Shown: in pieces, positions 53,976 to 63,571 of the stretch
Layout: every line of letters begins with the position of its first letter
Position numbering within the stretch: position 1 is the first letter of the stretch
Assembly: GCF_023721815.1 (NCBI RefSeq)
Contig: NZ_JAMDLI010000001.1
Location: forward strand, 310,001 to 374,000
Direction of reading: 5' to 3'
Source: Pleomorphomonas sp. JP5
Lineage (GTDB): Bacteria; Pseudomonadota; Alphaproteobacteria; Rhizobiales; Pleomorphomonadaceae
Length of the DNA stretch: 64,000 nucleotides
Made by a program: the position numbers and the translations under genes
Notes under the pieces: model-generated
Told to the model about the DNA's origin: nothing
The model's input: only the letters and a program-made list of their open reading frames with translations
Database searches by the model: none

Positions 53976-55031
53976 ATGAAAACCACCTACATCTCGACCC
54001 AGGCGGCGTCCACTGCGTCCCGCCTTTCCATCCTCAAGATGCAGACCGAACTTGCCAAGAACACCAAGGAGCTGAGCTCGGGCCGCTGGGCCGATGTCGG
54101 TCTGGAGCTTGGGAACAGGACTGGACGCACCATCTCGCTGCGCCAGGACTACCAACGGCTCGACGCCATCTGCGATACCAACGGCTTGGTTGCCTCACGT
54201 CTCGACACAAGTCAGGCGGCGCTCGACGGCGTGCTGAAGAACGCCCAGGATTTCGCGGCCTCGCTGATCGCCGTTCGTTCCGGCAAGGTGGGCGCTGAGG
54301 TGGTTGCCGACGATGCCAAGAACAATCTGCAGTCGCTGATCGCCTCGCTCAACACGTCGATCAATGGCGAGTACCTGTTCGCCGGCATCAACACTGACGT
54401 TCGCCCGGTCACCGACTACTACGCGACGCCGACCTCCCCCACAAAGACCGCCTTCGATACCGCGCTTGCCACCTATTGCACCGGCGTCGGCGCCGCCAGT
54501 CCCGCCGATCTCACGGCCAGCGATCTGGAGACATTCATCGACGCCAATCTCACCGGCATGTTCGACGCCGCCAGCTGGTCGGCTCCGACCACCGGCTGGT
54601 CGTCCGCTTCCGGCCAGAACGTCAAGAGCCGGATCTCGACCTCCGAACTGATCGAGACCTCGGCCAACGCCAACGAGCCCGCCTTCCGCGAGCTGGCCAT
54701 GGCCTACACGATGATCAGCGAACTCGCCGATGCCGGCCTTTCCGAGAAGACCTATCAGACCCTCATCGACAAGACCGCTCAAGTCATCGGCGAGGCTACG
54801 GTCGATCTGACTGTCGTCAAGGCTCGCCTCGGTACCGCACAGGAGCGGCTGAGCAATGCCAATGGCCGCATCAAGGCGCAGATGGATATCCTCAATCGCA
54901 ACATCAACGATTTCGAACGGGTCGATCCGATCGAGGCGCAGACGCGCATTTCCGCGCTGGAAACCCAGCTCGACATGGCGTTCGCCCTGACCGGCCGCAT
55001 GCAGCAGCTCAGCCTGCTCAATTATCTCTGA
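53976..55031 (+). CDS. flgL: Flagellar hook-filament junction protein FlgL
   Basis: 351 residues. N-terminal helix YISTQAASTASRLSILKMQTEL and C-terminal helix QTRISALETQLDMAFALTGRM flank a variable centre (INGEYLFAGINTDVRPV), the usual flagellin-like plan of FlgL. It links FlgK to the filament. GAGAGGAG precedes the ATG, 14 bases after flgK. Confidence 0.92.
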   Translation: MKTTYISTQAASTASRLSILKMQTELAKNTKELSSGRWADVGLELGNRTGRTISLRQDYQRLDAICDTNGLVASRLDTSQAALDGVLKNAQDFAASLIAVRSGKVGAEVVADDAKNNLQSLIASLNTSINGEYLFAGINTDVRPVTDYYATPTSPTKTAFDTALATYCTGVGAASPADLTASDLETFIDANLTGMFDAASWSAPTTGWSSASGQNVKSRISTSELIETSANANEPAFRELAMAYTMISELADAGLSEKTYQTLIDKTAQVIGEATVDLTVVKARLGTAQERLSNANGRIKAQMDILNRNINDFERVDPIEAQTRISALETQLDMAFALTGRMQQLSLLNYL

Positions 55032-55084
55032 TCCATCCCGGTCCACCGGGGCAGCTTGTCTCACGTCAACCCGCAGGGTGTTTC

Positions 55085-55432
55085 ATGCATCAGTTTTCCT
55101 ACGCCGACATTGTCGGCGACGCCGTCAACCTCGCGCGTCAGCACGAGGCCGAGGCCATGGACCATGCCGTCGAACTGCTCGAACGGGCCAAGCTCAAGGG
55201 CAGCCGATCGCGGGAAGCCACCGACGCCATCCTCTATCTCCGCCGTCTCTGGAGCTATCTCATCGAGGACCTGGCCAGCCCTGACAACGATCTGCCGGAC
55301 AGACTGCGCGCCGACCTGATCTCGATCGGTCTGTGGATCATCAAGGAAGCGGAACAGATCCGCCGCAACGAGTCCGAGAACTTCGACGGACTGATCGAGA
55401 TCAACGGCATCATCAGGGCGGGTCTCGCATGA
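55085..55432 (+). CDS. flaF: Flagellar biosynthesis regulator FlaF
   Basis: 115 residues, helical, with RRLWSYLIEDLASPDNDLPDRLRADLISIGLWI (quoted in part: LIEDLASPDNDLPDRLRADL). FlaF is specific to alphaproteobacteria and acts with FlbT to couple flagellin synthesis to hook completion. The start is ATG 55085; a longer frame that begins inside flgL is not used. The stop overlaps the flbT start (ATGA). Confidence 0.92.
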   Translation: MHQFSYADIVGDAVNLARQHEAEAMDHAVELLERAKLKGSRSREATDAILYLRRLWSYLIEDLASPDNDLPDRLRADLISIGLWIIKEAEQIRRNESENFDGLIEINGIIRAGLA

Positions 55433-55836
55433 GCAGTCGTTCGATGCACATCGGTCTCCGCGCCCGCGAGCGCCTCTACATCAACGGTGCGGTGATCCGA
55501 GTCGACCGCAAGGTATCCATCGAGCTTCTGAACGACGTTAGCTTCCTGCTCGAAGCCCACGTCATGCAGCCCGAGGAGACGACCACGCCGCTGCGTCAAC
55601 TCTACTTCGCAGTTCAGATGATCATGATCGACGGAGCCGACAACCGCAGCGCTCGCTCGATCGCCGCCGGCCTGATCGCCTCGCTCGACCGGACGCTGAT
55701 CAACCCGGACATTCGCATCGGCCTGCGGGCCGTGGAGGCTCAGCTCGCCGCCGAGCGTCCCTTCGACGCCCTCAAGACGATCCGCTCGCTCTTTCCGGTC
55801 GAGGCCGGCGTGCTGGGCGGACTCATCGCCGCCTGA
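55429..55836 (+). CDS. flbT: Flagellin mRNA regulator FlbT
   Basis: 135 residues. LRARERLYINGAVIRVDRKVSIELLNDVSFLLEAHVM (quoted in part: RERLYINGAVIRVDRKVSIE) is the family signature. FlbT binds the flagellin mRNA leader and, with FlaF, controls its translation. ATG 55429 overlaps the flaF stop, so the antagonistic pair is cotranslated. Confidence 0.93.
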   Translation: MSSRSMHIGLRARERLYINGAVIRVDRKVSIELLNDVSFLLEAHVMQPEETTTPLRQLYFAVQMIMIDGADNRSARSIAAGLIASLDRTLINPDIRIGLRAVEAQLAAERPFDALKTIRSLFPVEAGVLGGLIAA

Positions 55837-55850
55837 CCAGGAGATGCACC

Positions 55851-56252
55851 ATGCAAGTCAACACCGCAAGCAGCCAAAGCACGGGCTCGTCCCAGGCGGC
55901 AAAAACGTCAGGTCAGGGCAGCTCCCTCGATTATGACTCCTTCCTGAAGCTGTTCATGGCCGAGATGAAGAACCAGGATCCGACGGCCCCGACAAGCTCG
56001 ACGGAATACATCGCGCAGTTCGCCACCTTCTCGCAGGTCGAACAGTCGATGCAGACCAACACCAAGCTCGACGGCCTCTTGTCCTCGCTCGCCCTGTCGC
56101 AGGCCGACGGCATCATCGGTCGAACCTTGACCTCCGAGGATGGCAGCGTTTCCGGCAAGGTCACCGCGGTCCGCATCGTCAACGGCGGCGCCCTCGCCGA
56201 CCTCGACAGCGGAAAGTCCGTGGTGCTCGGCCCCGGCGTGATCATCACCTGA
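55851..56252 (+). CDS. flgD: Flagellar hook assembly protein FlgD
   Basis: 133 residues, the short form found in rhizobia. LDYDSFLKLFMAEMKNQDPTAPTSSTEYIAQFATFSQVEQ (quoted in part: LFMAEMKNQDPTAP, IAQFATFSQVEQ) is the FlgD core; the longer C-terminal Tudor/FnIII part of enterobacterial FlgD is absent. It caps the growing hook. AGGAG precedes the ATG. The last base of its stop is the first base of fliQ. Confidence 0.92.
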   Translation: MQVNTASSQSTGSSQAAKTSGQGSSLDYDSFLKLFMAEMKNQDPTAPTSSTEYIAQFATFSQVEQSMQTNTKLDGLLSSLALSQADGIIGRTLTSEDGSVSGKVTAVRIVNGGALADLDSGKSVVLGPGVIIT

Positions 56253-56518
56253 TGAACGAGTTCGACGCTCTCGACCTGGTCCGCGATGCCATATGGACCA
56301 TCATCATCGGCTCAGGACCCGCGGTTCTGGCCGCCATGACGGTGGGCGTTGTCATCGCGCTCCTGCAGGCACTGACGCAGGTGCAGGAGATCACGCTGAC
56401 CTTCATTCCGAAGATCGTCGCCATCCTGCTGACCATCGTCGCCACCGGCCCGTTCATCGGAGCCCAGATCTACGCCTTCACGGAAATCGTCTACGGACGG
56501 ATCGAAAGCGGCTTCTAG
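56252..56518 (+). CDS. fliQ: Flagellar export apparatus protein FliQ
   Basis: 88 residues with two membrane spans, typical length. VIALLQALTQVQEITLTFIPKI is the FliQ/SctS signature. It assembles with FliP and FliR in the export gate of the flagellar type III system. Its start overlaps the flgD stop by one base. Confidence 0.94.
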   Translation: MNEFDALDLVRDAIWTIIIGSGPAVLAAMTVGVVIALLQALTQVQEITLTFIPKIVAILLTIVATGPFIGAQIYAFTEIVYGRIESGF

Positions 56519-56587
56519 AGAGCCTCGACGCGTCAGCTCGAGTTGTCGCTTTCGCCTTGGTCCCGGATGCAATCAGGAGCGCACCGC

Positions 56588-58681
56588 ATGTCGAACCTCA
56601 GCCTGTCGCCCTCTGCCGGCGCCAAGAGCGCATCCGGCAAACGCGATATCGGCTTCGCCATCGGCATCGTCGCCATCCTGGCCGTGCTGTTCCTGCCGAT
56701 TCCACCGGTCCTGATCGACACCGGCCTCGCGTTCTCCATAGCACTATCGGTCCTCATCCTGATGGTGGCGTTGTGGATCCAGCGGCCACTCGATTTCTCC
56801 TCCTTTCCCACCGTTCTCCTGATCGCCACTTTGCTGCGCCTCGCCCTCAACGTGGCGACGACGCGACAGATCCTGTCGGGTGGCCATGTCGGCGACGGTG
56901 CTGCCGGTCACATCATCCAGGGTTTCTCGCGCCTGGTGATGAGCGGCGACTTCGTCATCGGCCTCGTCATCTTCGCCATCCTGATCATCGTCAACTTCGT
57001 GGTCATCACCAAAGGCGCCACCCGCATCGCCGAGGTGGGGGCCCGCTTCACCCTGGACGCCATCCCCGGCAAGCAGATGGCCATCGACGCCGATCTGTCG
57101 GCCGGCCTGATCACCGACAAGGAAGCCCAGCTACGCCGTCGCGAACTCGAGGAGGAAAGCACCTTCTTCGGCTCGATGGACGGCGCGTCGAAGTTCGTGC
57201 GCGGCGACGCCATCGCCGGCATCATCATCACCGCCGTCAACATCTTTGGTGGCATCGTCATCGGCTCCACGCGTCACGGCCTGCCGGTGTCGGAAGCGGC
57301 CGATGCCTTCGTCAAGCTCGCCGTCGGCGACGGTCTGGTCACTCAGATTCCCGCTCTGATCGTCTCTCTGGCCGCCGGCCTTCTGGTGTCCAAGGGCGGC
57401 ACGCGTGGTTCGGCCGAACAGGCGGTCATGGGACAGTTGGGCGGCTATCCCCGCGCCCTTCTCGTCGCCGCCTGCCTCCTGGCGGGCCTGTCGCTGGTGC
57501 CCGGCCTGCCCCTTCTTCCCTTCCTCGTTCCGGCCGCCCTGATGGGCTTCGTCGCCCGGTCGATCCCCAAGCGCCGCGCCGAGCGCGCCGCCGCCGAGGC
57601 CGCCGAGAAGACCCGTGTCGAACAGGAGACCAAGTCCGAGGCCAAGGACTCGGTTAAGGAGCAGCTCCGTACCAACGAGATCGAACTCTGCCTGGGCAAG
57701 CAGATTGCTGCGCGCATGATGAACAACCACGGAGAACTGGCCCACCGCGTCGGCAAGATGCGCCGCAAGTTCGCCCAGCAGTACGGCTTCGTCGTTCCGG
57801 ACATCAAGCTCGGCGACAGCGTCGCCATGCCGCAGAAGGAATACCGCATCAAGATCCATGGCACCGTCATTGCCGCCCAGGAGGTGAGACTCGGCGAGGT
57901 GATGGTGATCACTGGCGACACGGCCGGTCCGGATGTGCCGGGCGACGAGACGCGCGAGCCCGCCTTCGGCATGAAGGCCATGTGGGTGTCGCAGGATTAC
58001 GCGAACGAGGTGACGCGTGAAGGGTACACGCCGATCGACAGCATGTCGGTGATGCTGACCCATCTTTCGGAAGTGTTGCGCAACAACCTGCCGCAGCTCC
58101 TATCCTACAAGGACATGCGCATCCTGATCGATCGCCTCGACCCCGAATACAAACGCCTCGTCGACGACATTTGCCCGTCGCAGATCTCCTTCTCCGGTTT
58201 GCAGGCAGTGCTGAAGCTCTTGCTGGCCGAGCGCGTGTCGATCCGCAACCTCCATCTCATTCTAGAGGCGGTCGCTGAAATCGCGCCGCATGTCCGCCGC
58301 GCCGAGCAGATTGCCGAACATGTCCGCATGCGCATCGCCCAGCAGATCTGCGGGGACCTCGCCGATGGCGGTACGCTCAAGGTATTGCGCCTCGGTAACC
58401 GATGGGACCTGACGTTCCACCAGGGACTGAAGCGCGATGGCAAGGGCGACGTCATCGAGTTCGACATCGATCCCCGTCTGGTCGAGCAGTTCGGTACCGA
58501 GGTATCGGAAGCGGTTCGCAGCCGCATGTCGCAGGGGCATAGCTTCGCAGTGGTTACTGCGCCCGAAGCGCGCCCCTATGTGAGGCTCATCGTCGAGCGC
58601 TTGTTCCCGTCGTTGCCGGTGTTGAGCCACGTCGAGATTGCGCGCGGCGTCGAAGTGGAAGCGCTCGGAACCATCTCATGA
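56588..58681 (+). CDS. flhA: Flagellar export apparatus protein FlhA
   Basis: 697 residues, usual for the family. About eight N-terminal membrane spans ([55 protein letters not shown]) precede the cytoplasmic domain that docks chaperone-substrate complexes ([19 protein letters not shown]). ATG 56588 is chosen with CAGGAG upstream; ATG 56567 in the same frame is less well placed. It overlaps fliR by four bases. Confidence 0.94.
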   Translation: MSNLSLSPSAGAKSASGKRDIGFAIGIVAILAVLFLPIPPVLIDTGLAFSIALSVLILMVALWIQRPLDFSSFPTVLLIATLLRLALNVATTRQILSGGHVGDGAAGHIIQGFSRLVMSGDFVIGLVIFAILIIVNFVVITKGATRIAEVGARFTLDAIPGKQMAIDADLSAGLITDKEAQLRRRELEEESTFFGSMDGASKFVRGDAIAGIIITAVNIFGGIVIGSTRHGLPVSEAADAFVKLAVGDGLVTQIPALIVSLAAGLLVSKGGTRGSAEQAVMGQLGGYPRALLVAACLLAGLSLVPGLPLLPFLVPAALMGFVARSIPKRRAERAAAEAAEKTRVEQETKSEAKDSVKEQLRTNEIELCLGKQIAARMMNNHGELAHRVGKMRRKFAQQYGFVVPDIKLGDSVAMPQKEYRIKIHGTVIAAQEVRLGEVMVITGDTAGPDVPGDETREPAFGMKAMWVSQDYANEVTREGYTPIDSMSVMLTHLSEVLRNNLPQLLSYKDMRILIDRLDPEYKRLVDDICPSQISFSGLQAVLKLLLAERVSIRNLHLILEAVAEIAPHVRRAEQIAEHVRMRIAQQICGDLADGGTLKVLRLGNRWDLTFHQGLKRDGKGDVIEFDIDPRLVEQFGTEVSEAVRSRMSQGHSFAVVTAPEARPYVRLIVERLFPSLPVLSHVEIARGVEVEALGTIS

Positions 58682-59430
58682 TCGGCTTCGGCTCGAACAC
58701 CGTTCTGGCCGTTTGCCTGCTGTTCTGCCGGATTGGCGGCGTGCTGATGCTGATGGTCGGCGTATCGAGTACGCGCGTGCCGACACAGGTCCGCCTGTTC
58801 CTTGCAGTAGGCCTGACGCTTGCCGTGGCGCCAATGCTGATCGACCAGGCTTCTGCCGCCATAACCGACGAGGCCCCGGTGACCCTCCTGCGCCTGATCG
58901 TCGCCGAGACCTTCACCGGCCTCTTCATAGGATTTCTCGGTCGACTGTTCTTCCTGGCCCTGCAGATGCTGTCGCATGCCATGGCGATGACCGTCGGCTT
59001 CTCCATGCCTGGCGCGGCGGTCGAGGATCAGGAGGCCCTGCCGGCCATGACGACCCTCGTCATGCTGACGGCGACGCTGATGTTCTTCCTGACCGACCAG
59101 CATGCGAAGGTGTTGGAAGCGGTCATCGCTTCCTACAAGGTGCTTCCGGTTGCCGGCGTCTTCGACCCGCAGGGCAGCCTTATCGAAGTGACCGACACGC
59201 TTTCCGCCGCCTTTTGGCTGGCCCTGCGTCTTGCGAGCCCTTTCATCATCTATGGTCTGGTGATCAACTTCACGCTCGGCCTCGTCAACAAGATGACGCC
59301 GTCGATCCCGGTCTACTTCATCTCGATGCCCTTCGTTCTGTTTGGGGGGCTGATGCTGTTCTACTTCACCGCCGTCGAGTTCCAACAACTCTTCGTGCTG
59401 GGCTTTTCAAACTGGCTAGCCTCCCAATGA
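58678..59430 (+). CDS. fliR: Flagellar export apparatus protein FliR
   Basis: 250 residues with about six membrane spans. [24 protein letters not shown] at the N-terminus and [24 protein letters not shown] near the C-terminus are FliR/SctT features. It forms part of the export gate with FliP and FliQ. Both ends overlap neighbours by four bases (ATGA), so it is translationally coupled to flhA and to the next small gene. Confidence 0.93.
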   Translation: MIGFGSNTVLAVCLLFCRIGGVLMLMVGVSSTRVPTQVRLFLAVGLTLAVAPMLIDQASAAITDEAPVTLLRLIVAETFTGLFIGFLGRLFFLALQMLSHAMAMTVGFSMPGAAVEDQEALPAMTTLVMLTATLMFFLTDQHAKVLEAVIASYKVLPVAGVFDPQGSLIEVTDTLSAAFWLALRLASPFIIYGLVINFTLGLVNKMTPSIPVYFISMPFVLFGGLMLFYFTAVEFQQLFVLGFSNWLASQ

Positions 59431-59840
59431 CTTCGCCCGACAGAAAACGCCTCGAGTCCATGCATCGCATCGCCGGGCTTCGCCGACAACTCAAGCAGAT
59501 CGAGGAGTTGCGCCTTGCCCGCGTGATGCACGAGGAGGCCGAGATCGACGAGAAATGCACGGCGCTGATTACCGCCCTCAACGACGACAGTCCCCTGCAT
59601 GGGCTATTCGCCGGCCACATGGCCGGGCGTCTCAAGCGCCTTACCGAGCGTCGCATGCTGCTCGAGCCTTTGAAGGCACAGCAGATCGCCGCCGTGATGA
59701 CGGAGGCACGACACACGCGCTTTGCCGAGACGATGATCGATCGCCTGGAGTGCGATGTCGCGGCCGAGGACGAGAAGCAACAGCTCGAAAGCCTCGTGGA
59801 AGGGGCTCTCGCGCGACGCCGTCACGCCAGCCTCGCTTAA
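59427..59840 (+). CDS. Small charged coiled-coil protein in flagellar operon (FliJ-like position)
   Basis: 137 residues starting [22 protein letters not shown]. Almost entirely helical and highly charged, with heptad-like leucines (LKQIEELRLARVMHEEAEI). No signal peptide or membrane span. It overlaps fliR by four bases. Size, charge and position recall FliJ, the coiled-coil export protein, but the sequence is not diagnostic. Confidence 0.65.
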   Translation: MTSPDRKRLESMHRIAGLRRQLKQIEELRLARVMHEEAEIDEKCTALITALNDDSPLHGLFAGHMAGRLKRLTERRMLLEPLKAQQIAAVMTEARHTRFAETMIDRLECDVAAEDEKQQLESLVEGALARRRHASLA

Positions 59841-59885
59841 GCTCGGCTGGCTAATCTTCTTTTGCAACGTTTCCGGAGGACGCTG

Positions 59886-60467
59886 ATGGCCATCTCTCCC
59901 CCGTCGGATATCATACTCGACGTCGCCCGAGCCGCCGACCCTGAGCGGCTCAAGGTGGCAACCGCCAAGCTGGACCGGCTTGCGGACACCGCTGGCACCG
60001 CCTTCGCCGACCTGATGCCCGCCGTGTCCGAGGCCGGCGGCGCGCTTGTCGCGCTGGCTGACGCCACGCCGACAGTCGATCCTTCACCATCGGCGCCGTT
60101 CGATCTTCATCGCGCACGCCTGCGTCTCCAGAACGAGACGGCAATGGCAGGCCGCGTGGATGGAGCAATGGCCGTAGGCGGCGATCGCCAGTCCAGAGCG
60201 CTTGAGAGCTTTGAAGCAATGGTGCTGAGCACCTTCATTGGCTCGATGCTGCCCGAGGGGGCAGAGGCTGTCTATGGCTCCGGTACGGCCGGAGACGTCT
60301 GGAAGTCCATGTTGTCCGAACAACTCGGCAGCCAGATGGCCAAGGCCGGCGGCATCGGCATCGCCGATCGCCTTGCTGCCGGGCATGTCGCCAATCTCAA
60401 CTCGGGCGCGGCTGGCCCCTCGCCTCTTCGTCTTGCCGCCCTTCTCTCAACCGTCCCACGTATCTGA
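59886..60467 (+). CDS. cheL: Rod-binding protein / CheL (FlgJ N-terminal type)
   Basis: 193 residues. The C-terminal half SFEAMVLSTFIGSMLPEGAEAVYGSGTAGDVWKSMLSEQLGSQMAK (quoted in part: FEAMVLSTFIGSMLP, WKSMLSEQLGSQMAK) is the rod-binding domain of FlgJ; the muramidase half is absent, as in rhizobial CheL. It should chaperone rod assembly in the periplasm. ATG 59886 has CCGGAGGA upstream; the frame from 59862 lies before that site. Confidence 0.82.
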   Translation: MAISPPSDIILDVARAADPERLKVATAKLDRLADTAGTAFADLMPAVSEAGGALVALADATPTVDPSPSAPFDLHRARLRLQNETAMAGRVDGAMAVGGDRQSRALESFEAMVLSTFIGSMLPEGAEAVYGSGTAGDVWKSMLSEQLGSQMAKAGGIGIADRLAAGHVANLNSGAAGPSPLRLAALLSTVPRI

Positions 60468-60494
60468 CGTCCGACCTAATTTCGGAGTTTTCTG

Positions 60495-60956
60495 ATGGAC
60501 GAACCGCTCGCCGTCGCCACCACCCCATTCGACTCCGGCGCCTCGACCGCGCTATCCGCAGCCCTCGATACCTGGAGCGATCCCGACGGCAGCACGCCGA
60601 TCGAGATTCTTGCCCTCCTCAAGGCCATCGCCCGCCTCGAACAAGTGGTGGATCAGGAGACGCAATCTCTGAGAGCGGGTGAGACTCCCGCCTTCGAGGA
60701 CCTCAACTACCGCAAGAGCCATGGGCTTCTTGAGCTCACGCGCGCCATGCGTCTCGTTGACCCACTCAGCATCGGCGACGACCTTCGCGACCGGCTCGAA
60801 AGCTTCCGCGACCAACTCGAACGCAACAGAATGCTGCTCAAGACCCACCTCGAAGCCACGCGCGAAATATCGGCCATCCTGACGGCGGCCATCAGCGACG
60901 CCGAGTCCGACGGCACCTACTCGCCGCCACAGCGCCTTTGGACGCGACCGCAATGA
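60495..60956 (+). CDS. FlgN-like flagellar chaperone
   Basis: 153 residues, helical, with LLKTHLEATREISAILTAAISDAESDGTYS (quoted in part: HLEATREISAILTAAI, ESDGTYS) near the C-terminus, the pattern of alphaproteobacterial FlgN-type proteins. FlgN escorts FlgK and FlgL, both encoded upstream in this operon, to the export gate. The stop overlaps the next start by four bases. Confidence 0.75.
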   Translation: MDEPLAVATTPFDSGASTALSAALDTWSDPDGSTPIEILALLKAIARLEQVVDQETQSLRAGETPAFEDLNYRKSHGLLELTRAMRLVDPLSIGDDLRDRLESFRDQLERNRMLLKTHLEATREISAILTAAISDAESDGTYSPPQRLWTRPQ

Positions 60957-61408
60957 GCCGGCTCTTTTTCACGGGGCTCTGGGTCTGCGTGGTCACGCTC
61001 CTGTCGGCCTATAGCGCCGCATGGTGGCTGGTGAACGGAAGCCTGGCCAAGCCTACGGATGAGCCAACCTGGGAAGGACTTCAATACGTCAAGACCGAGC
61101 CCATCAATGTTCCGATGATCCGTGACGGCAGACTGATGGGCTACAGTGTCCTGGAGCTGGTGTTCACCGCGGACAGTACCCGTCTCAAGGAAGCGCCGGT
61201 ACCGCCGGAGCTGTTCGTCACCGACGAGGCGTTCCGGGTGATCTACGGCGATGACAGCATCGATCTCGACCACATCCAGCGATACGATCTCAAGGCATTC
61301 GCCGATGGCATCCGCCAGAAGGTCAACGTGCGTTTGAAGAACGACGTCGTACAGGATGTGCTGGTCGATCAGATCAGCTACTTCTCGCGAGATGCCATGA
61401 AGCAGTGA
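60953..61408 (+). CDS. Membrane-anchored flagellar-cluster protein of unknown function
   Basis: 151 residues. One N-terminal hydrophobic segment (LFFTGLWVCVVTLLSAYSAAWW) anchors or exports the protein; the rest is a soluble, probably periplasmic domain (GLQYVKTEPINVPMIRDGRLMGYSVLELVF). ATG 60953 overlaps the FlgN-like stop. It is the last gene before the terminator at 61434-61469. I do not recognise a named family. Confidence 0.7.
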   Translation: MSRLFFTGLWVCVVTLLSAYSAAWWLVNGSLAKPTDEPTWEGLQYVKTEPINVPMIRDGRLMGYSVLELVFTADSTRLKEAPVPPELFVTDEAFRVIYGDDSIDLDHIQRYDLKAFADGIRQKVNVRLKNDVVQDVLVDQISYFSRDAMKQ

Positions 61409-61433
61409 TCCCCAACCTCCCGCGCCAGACTCC

Positions 61434-61469
61434 AAAAGGCGGCCTCCATTTCGGAAGGCCGCCTTTTTT
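61434..61469. terminator. Bidirectional intrinsic terminator between flagellar operon and fliI
   Basis: AAAAGGCGGCCT, ten-base loop, AGGCCGCCTTTT with further T's. The 12-base stem has an A-run on one side and a T-run on the other, so it can end both the plus-strand operon and the minus-strand fliI transcript. Confidence 0.93.
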
Positions 61470-61494
61470 GTGGGACGAGGCGATGAACCGCCGA

Positions 61495-62847
61495 TCAACT
61501 CGTAGCCGGTGTCGGTGCTGGCTGCATCTTCTCGGCTAGTTCGCGGAAGGCATCCTGGCTCAGCGGATCCGTTGGGTTCTGGCGGAGGCCATCATAGATG
61601 AGCGGCACCAGCGATACCGCCTGATCGAGTTCGGGGTCCTGGCCGGCCTGATAGCCGCCCATCAGACGAAGGTCGCGCGTATCCTCGAAGCGGGCGATCA
61701 AGCTCCTGAGGCGGAGAACGAGATCCCGCTCCTCGCGGCTCCAGACATGCTGGGCAAGACGGGAAATCGAGGCCAACACGTTGACGGCCGGATAGCGGCC
61801 CTGATCGGCAATGGCACGGTCGAGCACGATATGCCCGTCGAGAGTTCCGCGGATGTTGTCAGCCACCGGATCGTTATGGTCATCACCGTCGACAAGAACG
61901 GCGAACACGCCGGTGATCGAACCGCCGCCCTCCTCGCCTGGGCCCGCCCGTTCCAGAAGCTCCGGCAGGCTGGTGAAGACGCTGGGCGCGTAACCACGCG
62001 CCACGGCCGGCTCGCCGGCGGCGAGCGCCACGTCACGGGCTGCATGGGCATAGCGGGTTACCGAGTCCACGATCAGAAGAACCTGCTCGCCGCGATCGCG
62101 GAAGTATTCGGCAACCGCCATGGCGGTGCGTGGCGCCAACCGGCGCATCATCGGGCTCTCGTCGCCGGTCGCTACGACCGTCACCGAGCGGGCGCGATTG
62201 TCGCCTAGGGAGTCGTCGAGAAACTCGCGCACCTCTCGGCCACGTTCGCCAACCAGGGCGATGACAACGGTATCGAAGGCACGTGAGCGGGCGATCATCG
62301 AAAGCGTCGTCGACTTGCCAACGCCGGAGCCGGCGAAAATGCCGATGCGCTGGCCGGCACATATCGGCGTGAAGAGATCGAAGGCGCGCACACCGGTTCG
62401 GATTGGTTCCGTGACGCGAGCACGGCGAAGCGCGTTGGGAGGACGGCCATCCACAGGCACGGCGACGATGCCCGGCATCAATGGACCAAGCCCATCGACC
62501 GGCGCGGCCATTGCGTCGATGACGCGCCCTTTCCATGAAGGGTGCGGGGCCAGCACCACCGGTCCGGCATGCCAGGCGGCGGCCCCGAGGCCGGCGTCAA
62601 GACGCGGCGCGAAAGGTTTGACGGTCACCCCGTCGCCGTCGATCCGCAGCACCTCGGCAAGGCTCGCTCCGTCCGCAGCGGCGATCTCGATCCGGTCGCC
62701 CAGGCGAACGTGGCGTGAAAGCCCCCGGAGGCGAAAAGCATCGGGGGCGACTTCCGACACTCGACCACCAACGCGGACGTAGCCGAGTTCATGGGCGGCC
62801 GTCGCAACGCGATCTGCGAGGTCCTCGATCTTGATGGAGTTCGTCAC
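61495..62847 (-). CDS. fliI: Flagellum-specific ATP synthase FliI
   Basis: 450 residues. P-loop GIFAGSGVGKSTTLSMIA, VALVGERGREVREFLDD-type segment (GERGREVREFLDD), Walker B VLLIVDSVTRYA, and the DGRYP-like RYPAVNVLASISRL. It is the F1-beta-like ATPase that unloads substrates at the flagellar export gate. Its ATG overlaps the flgF stop by four bases, placing it in a minus-strand operon with flgF. Confidence 0.94.
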   Translation of the reverse strand: MTNSIKIEDLADRVATAAHELGYVRVGGRVSEVAPDAFRLRGLSRHVRLGDRIEIAAADGASLAEVLRIDGDGVTVKPFAPRLDAGLGAAAWHAGPVVLAPHPSWKGRVIDAMAAPVDGLGPLMPGIVAVPVDGRPPNALRRARVTEPIRTGVRAFDLFTPICAGQRIGIFAGSGVGKSTTLSMIARSRAFDTVVIALVGERGREVREFLDDSLGDNRARSVTVVATGDESPMMRRLAPRTAMAVAEYFRDRGEQVLLIVDSVTRYAHAARDVALAAGEPAVARGYAPSVFTSLPELLERAGPGEEGGGSITGVFAVLVDGDDHNDPVADNIRGTLDGHIVLDRAIADQGRYPAVNVLASISRLAQHVWSREERDLVLRLRSLIARFEDTRDLRLMGGYQAGQDPELDQAVSLVPLIYDGLRQNPTDPLSQDAFRELAEKMQPAPTPATS

Positions 62848-63569
62848 GTGACCTGCCCGAGCCGTTTGATGGCATCCTGCATCGACTGCTCCGACTTGTT
62901 CGATGCGGCGGTAACCTGCTCGAAGGCTCGCGTCACCTCGATGAGGCGCGTCATTTCCAGCACGGGATTGACGTTCGCCTCCTCCACGAAGCCTTGCGCG
63001 ACGCCCTGCCCCACGAAATCGACCACGGGAACGGCCGGAAGGTCTGGAATGACGCCCGAGTTGGTGCCACGCGCCAGCTTCGCCTCGTCGGGAATGGAAA
63101 ATAGGCCGAGGGCGCCGATCGCCCGGCCACTCTGGGAGATCATGCCGTCCCGACTGATCGAGAGGCGCCCGGCATCCGGATCGATCAGGATCGAGGCTCC
63201 GCCCGGATCGAGAATTGGGTTGCCGGCGACGGTCTGCAGGACGCCGTCGGCGGAGACCTGCAGGCGACCGTCCCGCGTGTAGACGTTGCCGGTCGGGGTT
63301 TGAACCGCCAGCCAGCCATCGCCATCCACGGCGACGTCGAGATCATTGCCGGTCTCGCGCAGGCCGCCTTTGTCGCGTGAGATGAAGGTCTGGCCAGTCG
63401 AGGAATAGGCGACTGGATCGGTGCCGGCTCGCGAGAGATAAGTGTCGAACTTCACTTCGTCGGCGCGATAGGCTGCGGTCGAAAGGTTGGCGACATTACT
63501 GGCTAGGGTATCGAGCCGATTAGCCAACGCCACCTGTGCCGACAGCGAGACGTAAAGGGAGCTCTGCAC
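62844..63569 (-). CDS. flgF: Flagellar basal-body rod protein FlgF
   Basis: About 241 residues. SSLYVSLSAQVALANRLDTLASNVANLSTAAYR (quoted in part: LDTLASNVANLSTAAYRADE) is the rod-protein N-terminal motif, and VNPVLEMTRLIEVTRAFE is the C-terminal motif. It builds the proximal rod. The start is GTG 63569, with GGAGG nine bases upstream; the open frame to 63701 would overlap the preceding gene by a different frame and is not used. Confidence 0.9.
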   Translation of the reverse strand: MQSSLYVSLSAQVALANRLDTLASNVANLSTAAYRADEVKFDTYLSRAGTDPVAYSSTGQTFISRDKGGLRETGNDLDVAVDGDGWLAVQTPTGNVYTRDGRLQVSADGVLQTVAGNPILDPGGASILIDPDAGRLSISRDGMISQSGRAIGALGLFSIPDEAKLARGTNSGVIPDLPAVPVVDFVGQGVAQGFVEEANVNPVLEMTRLIEVTRAFEQVTAASNKSEQSMQDAIKRLGQVT

Positions 63570-63571
63570 GA

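Noticed and set aside
56293-57657. 454-codon plus-strand frame in the flhA region
   Set aside because: It is a shifted reading of fliQ and flhA; the export-gate proteins are clear in the other frames.
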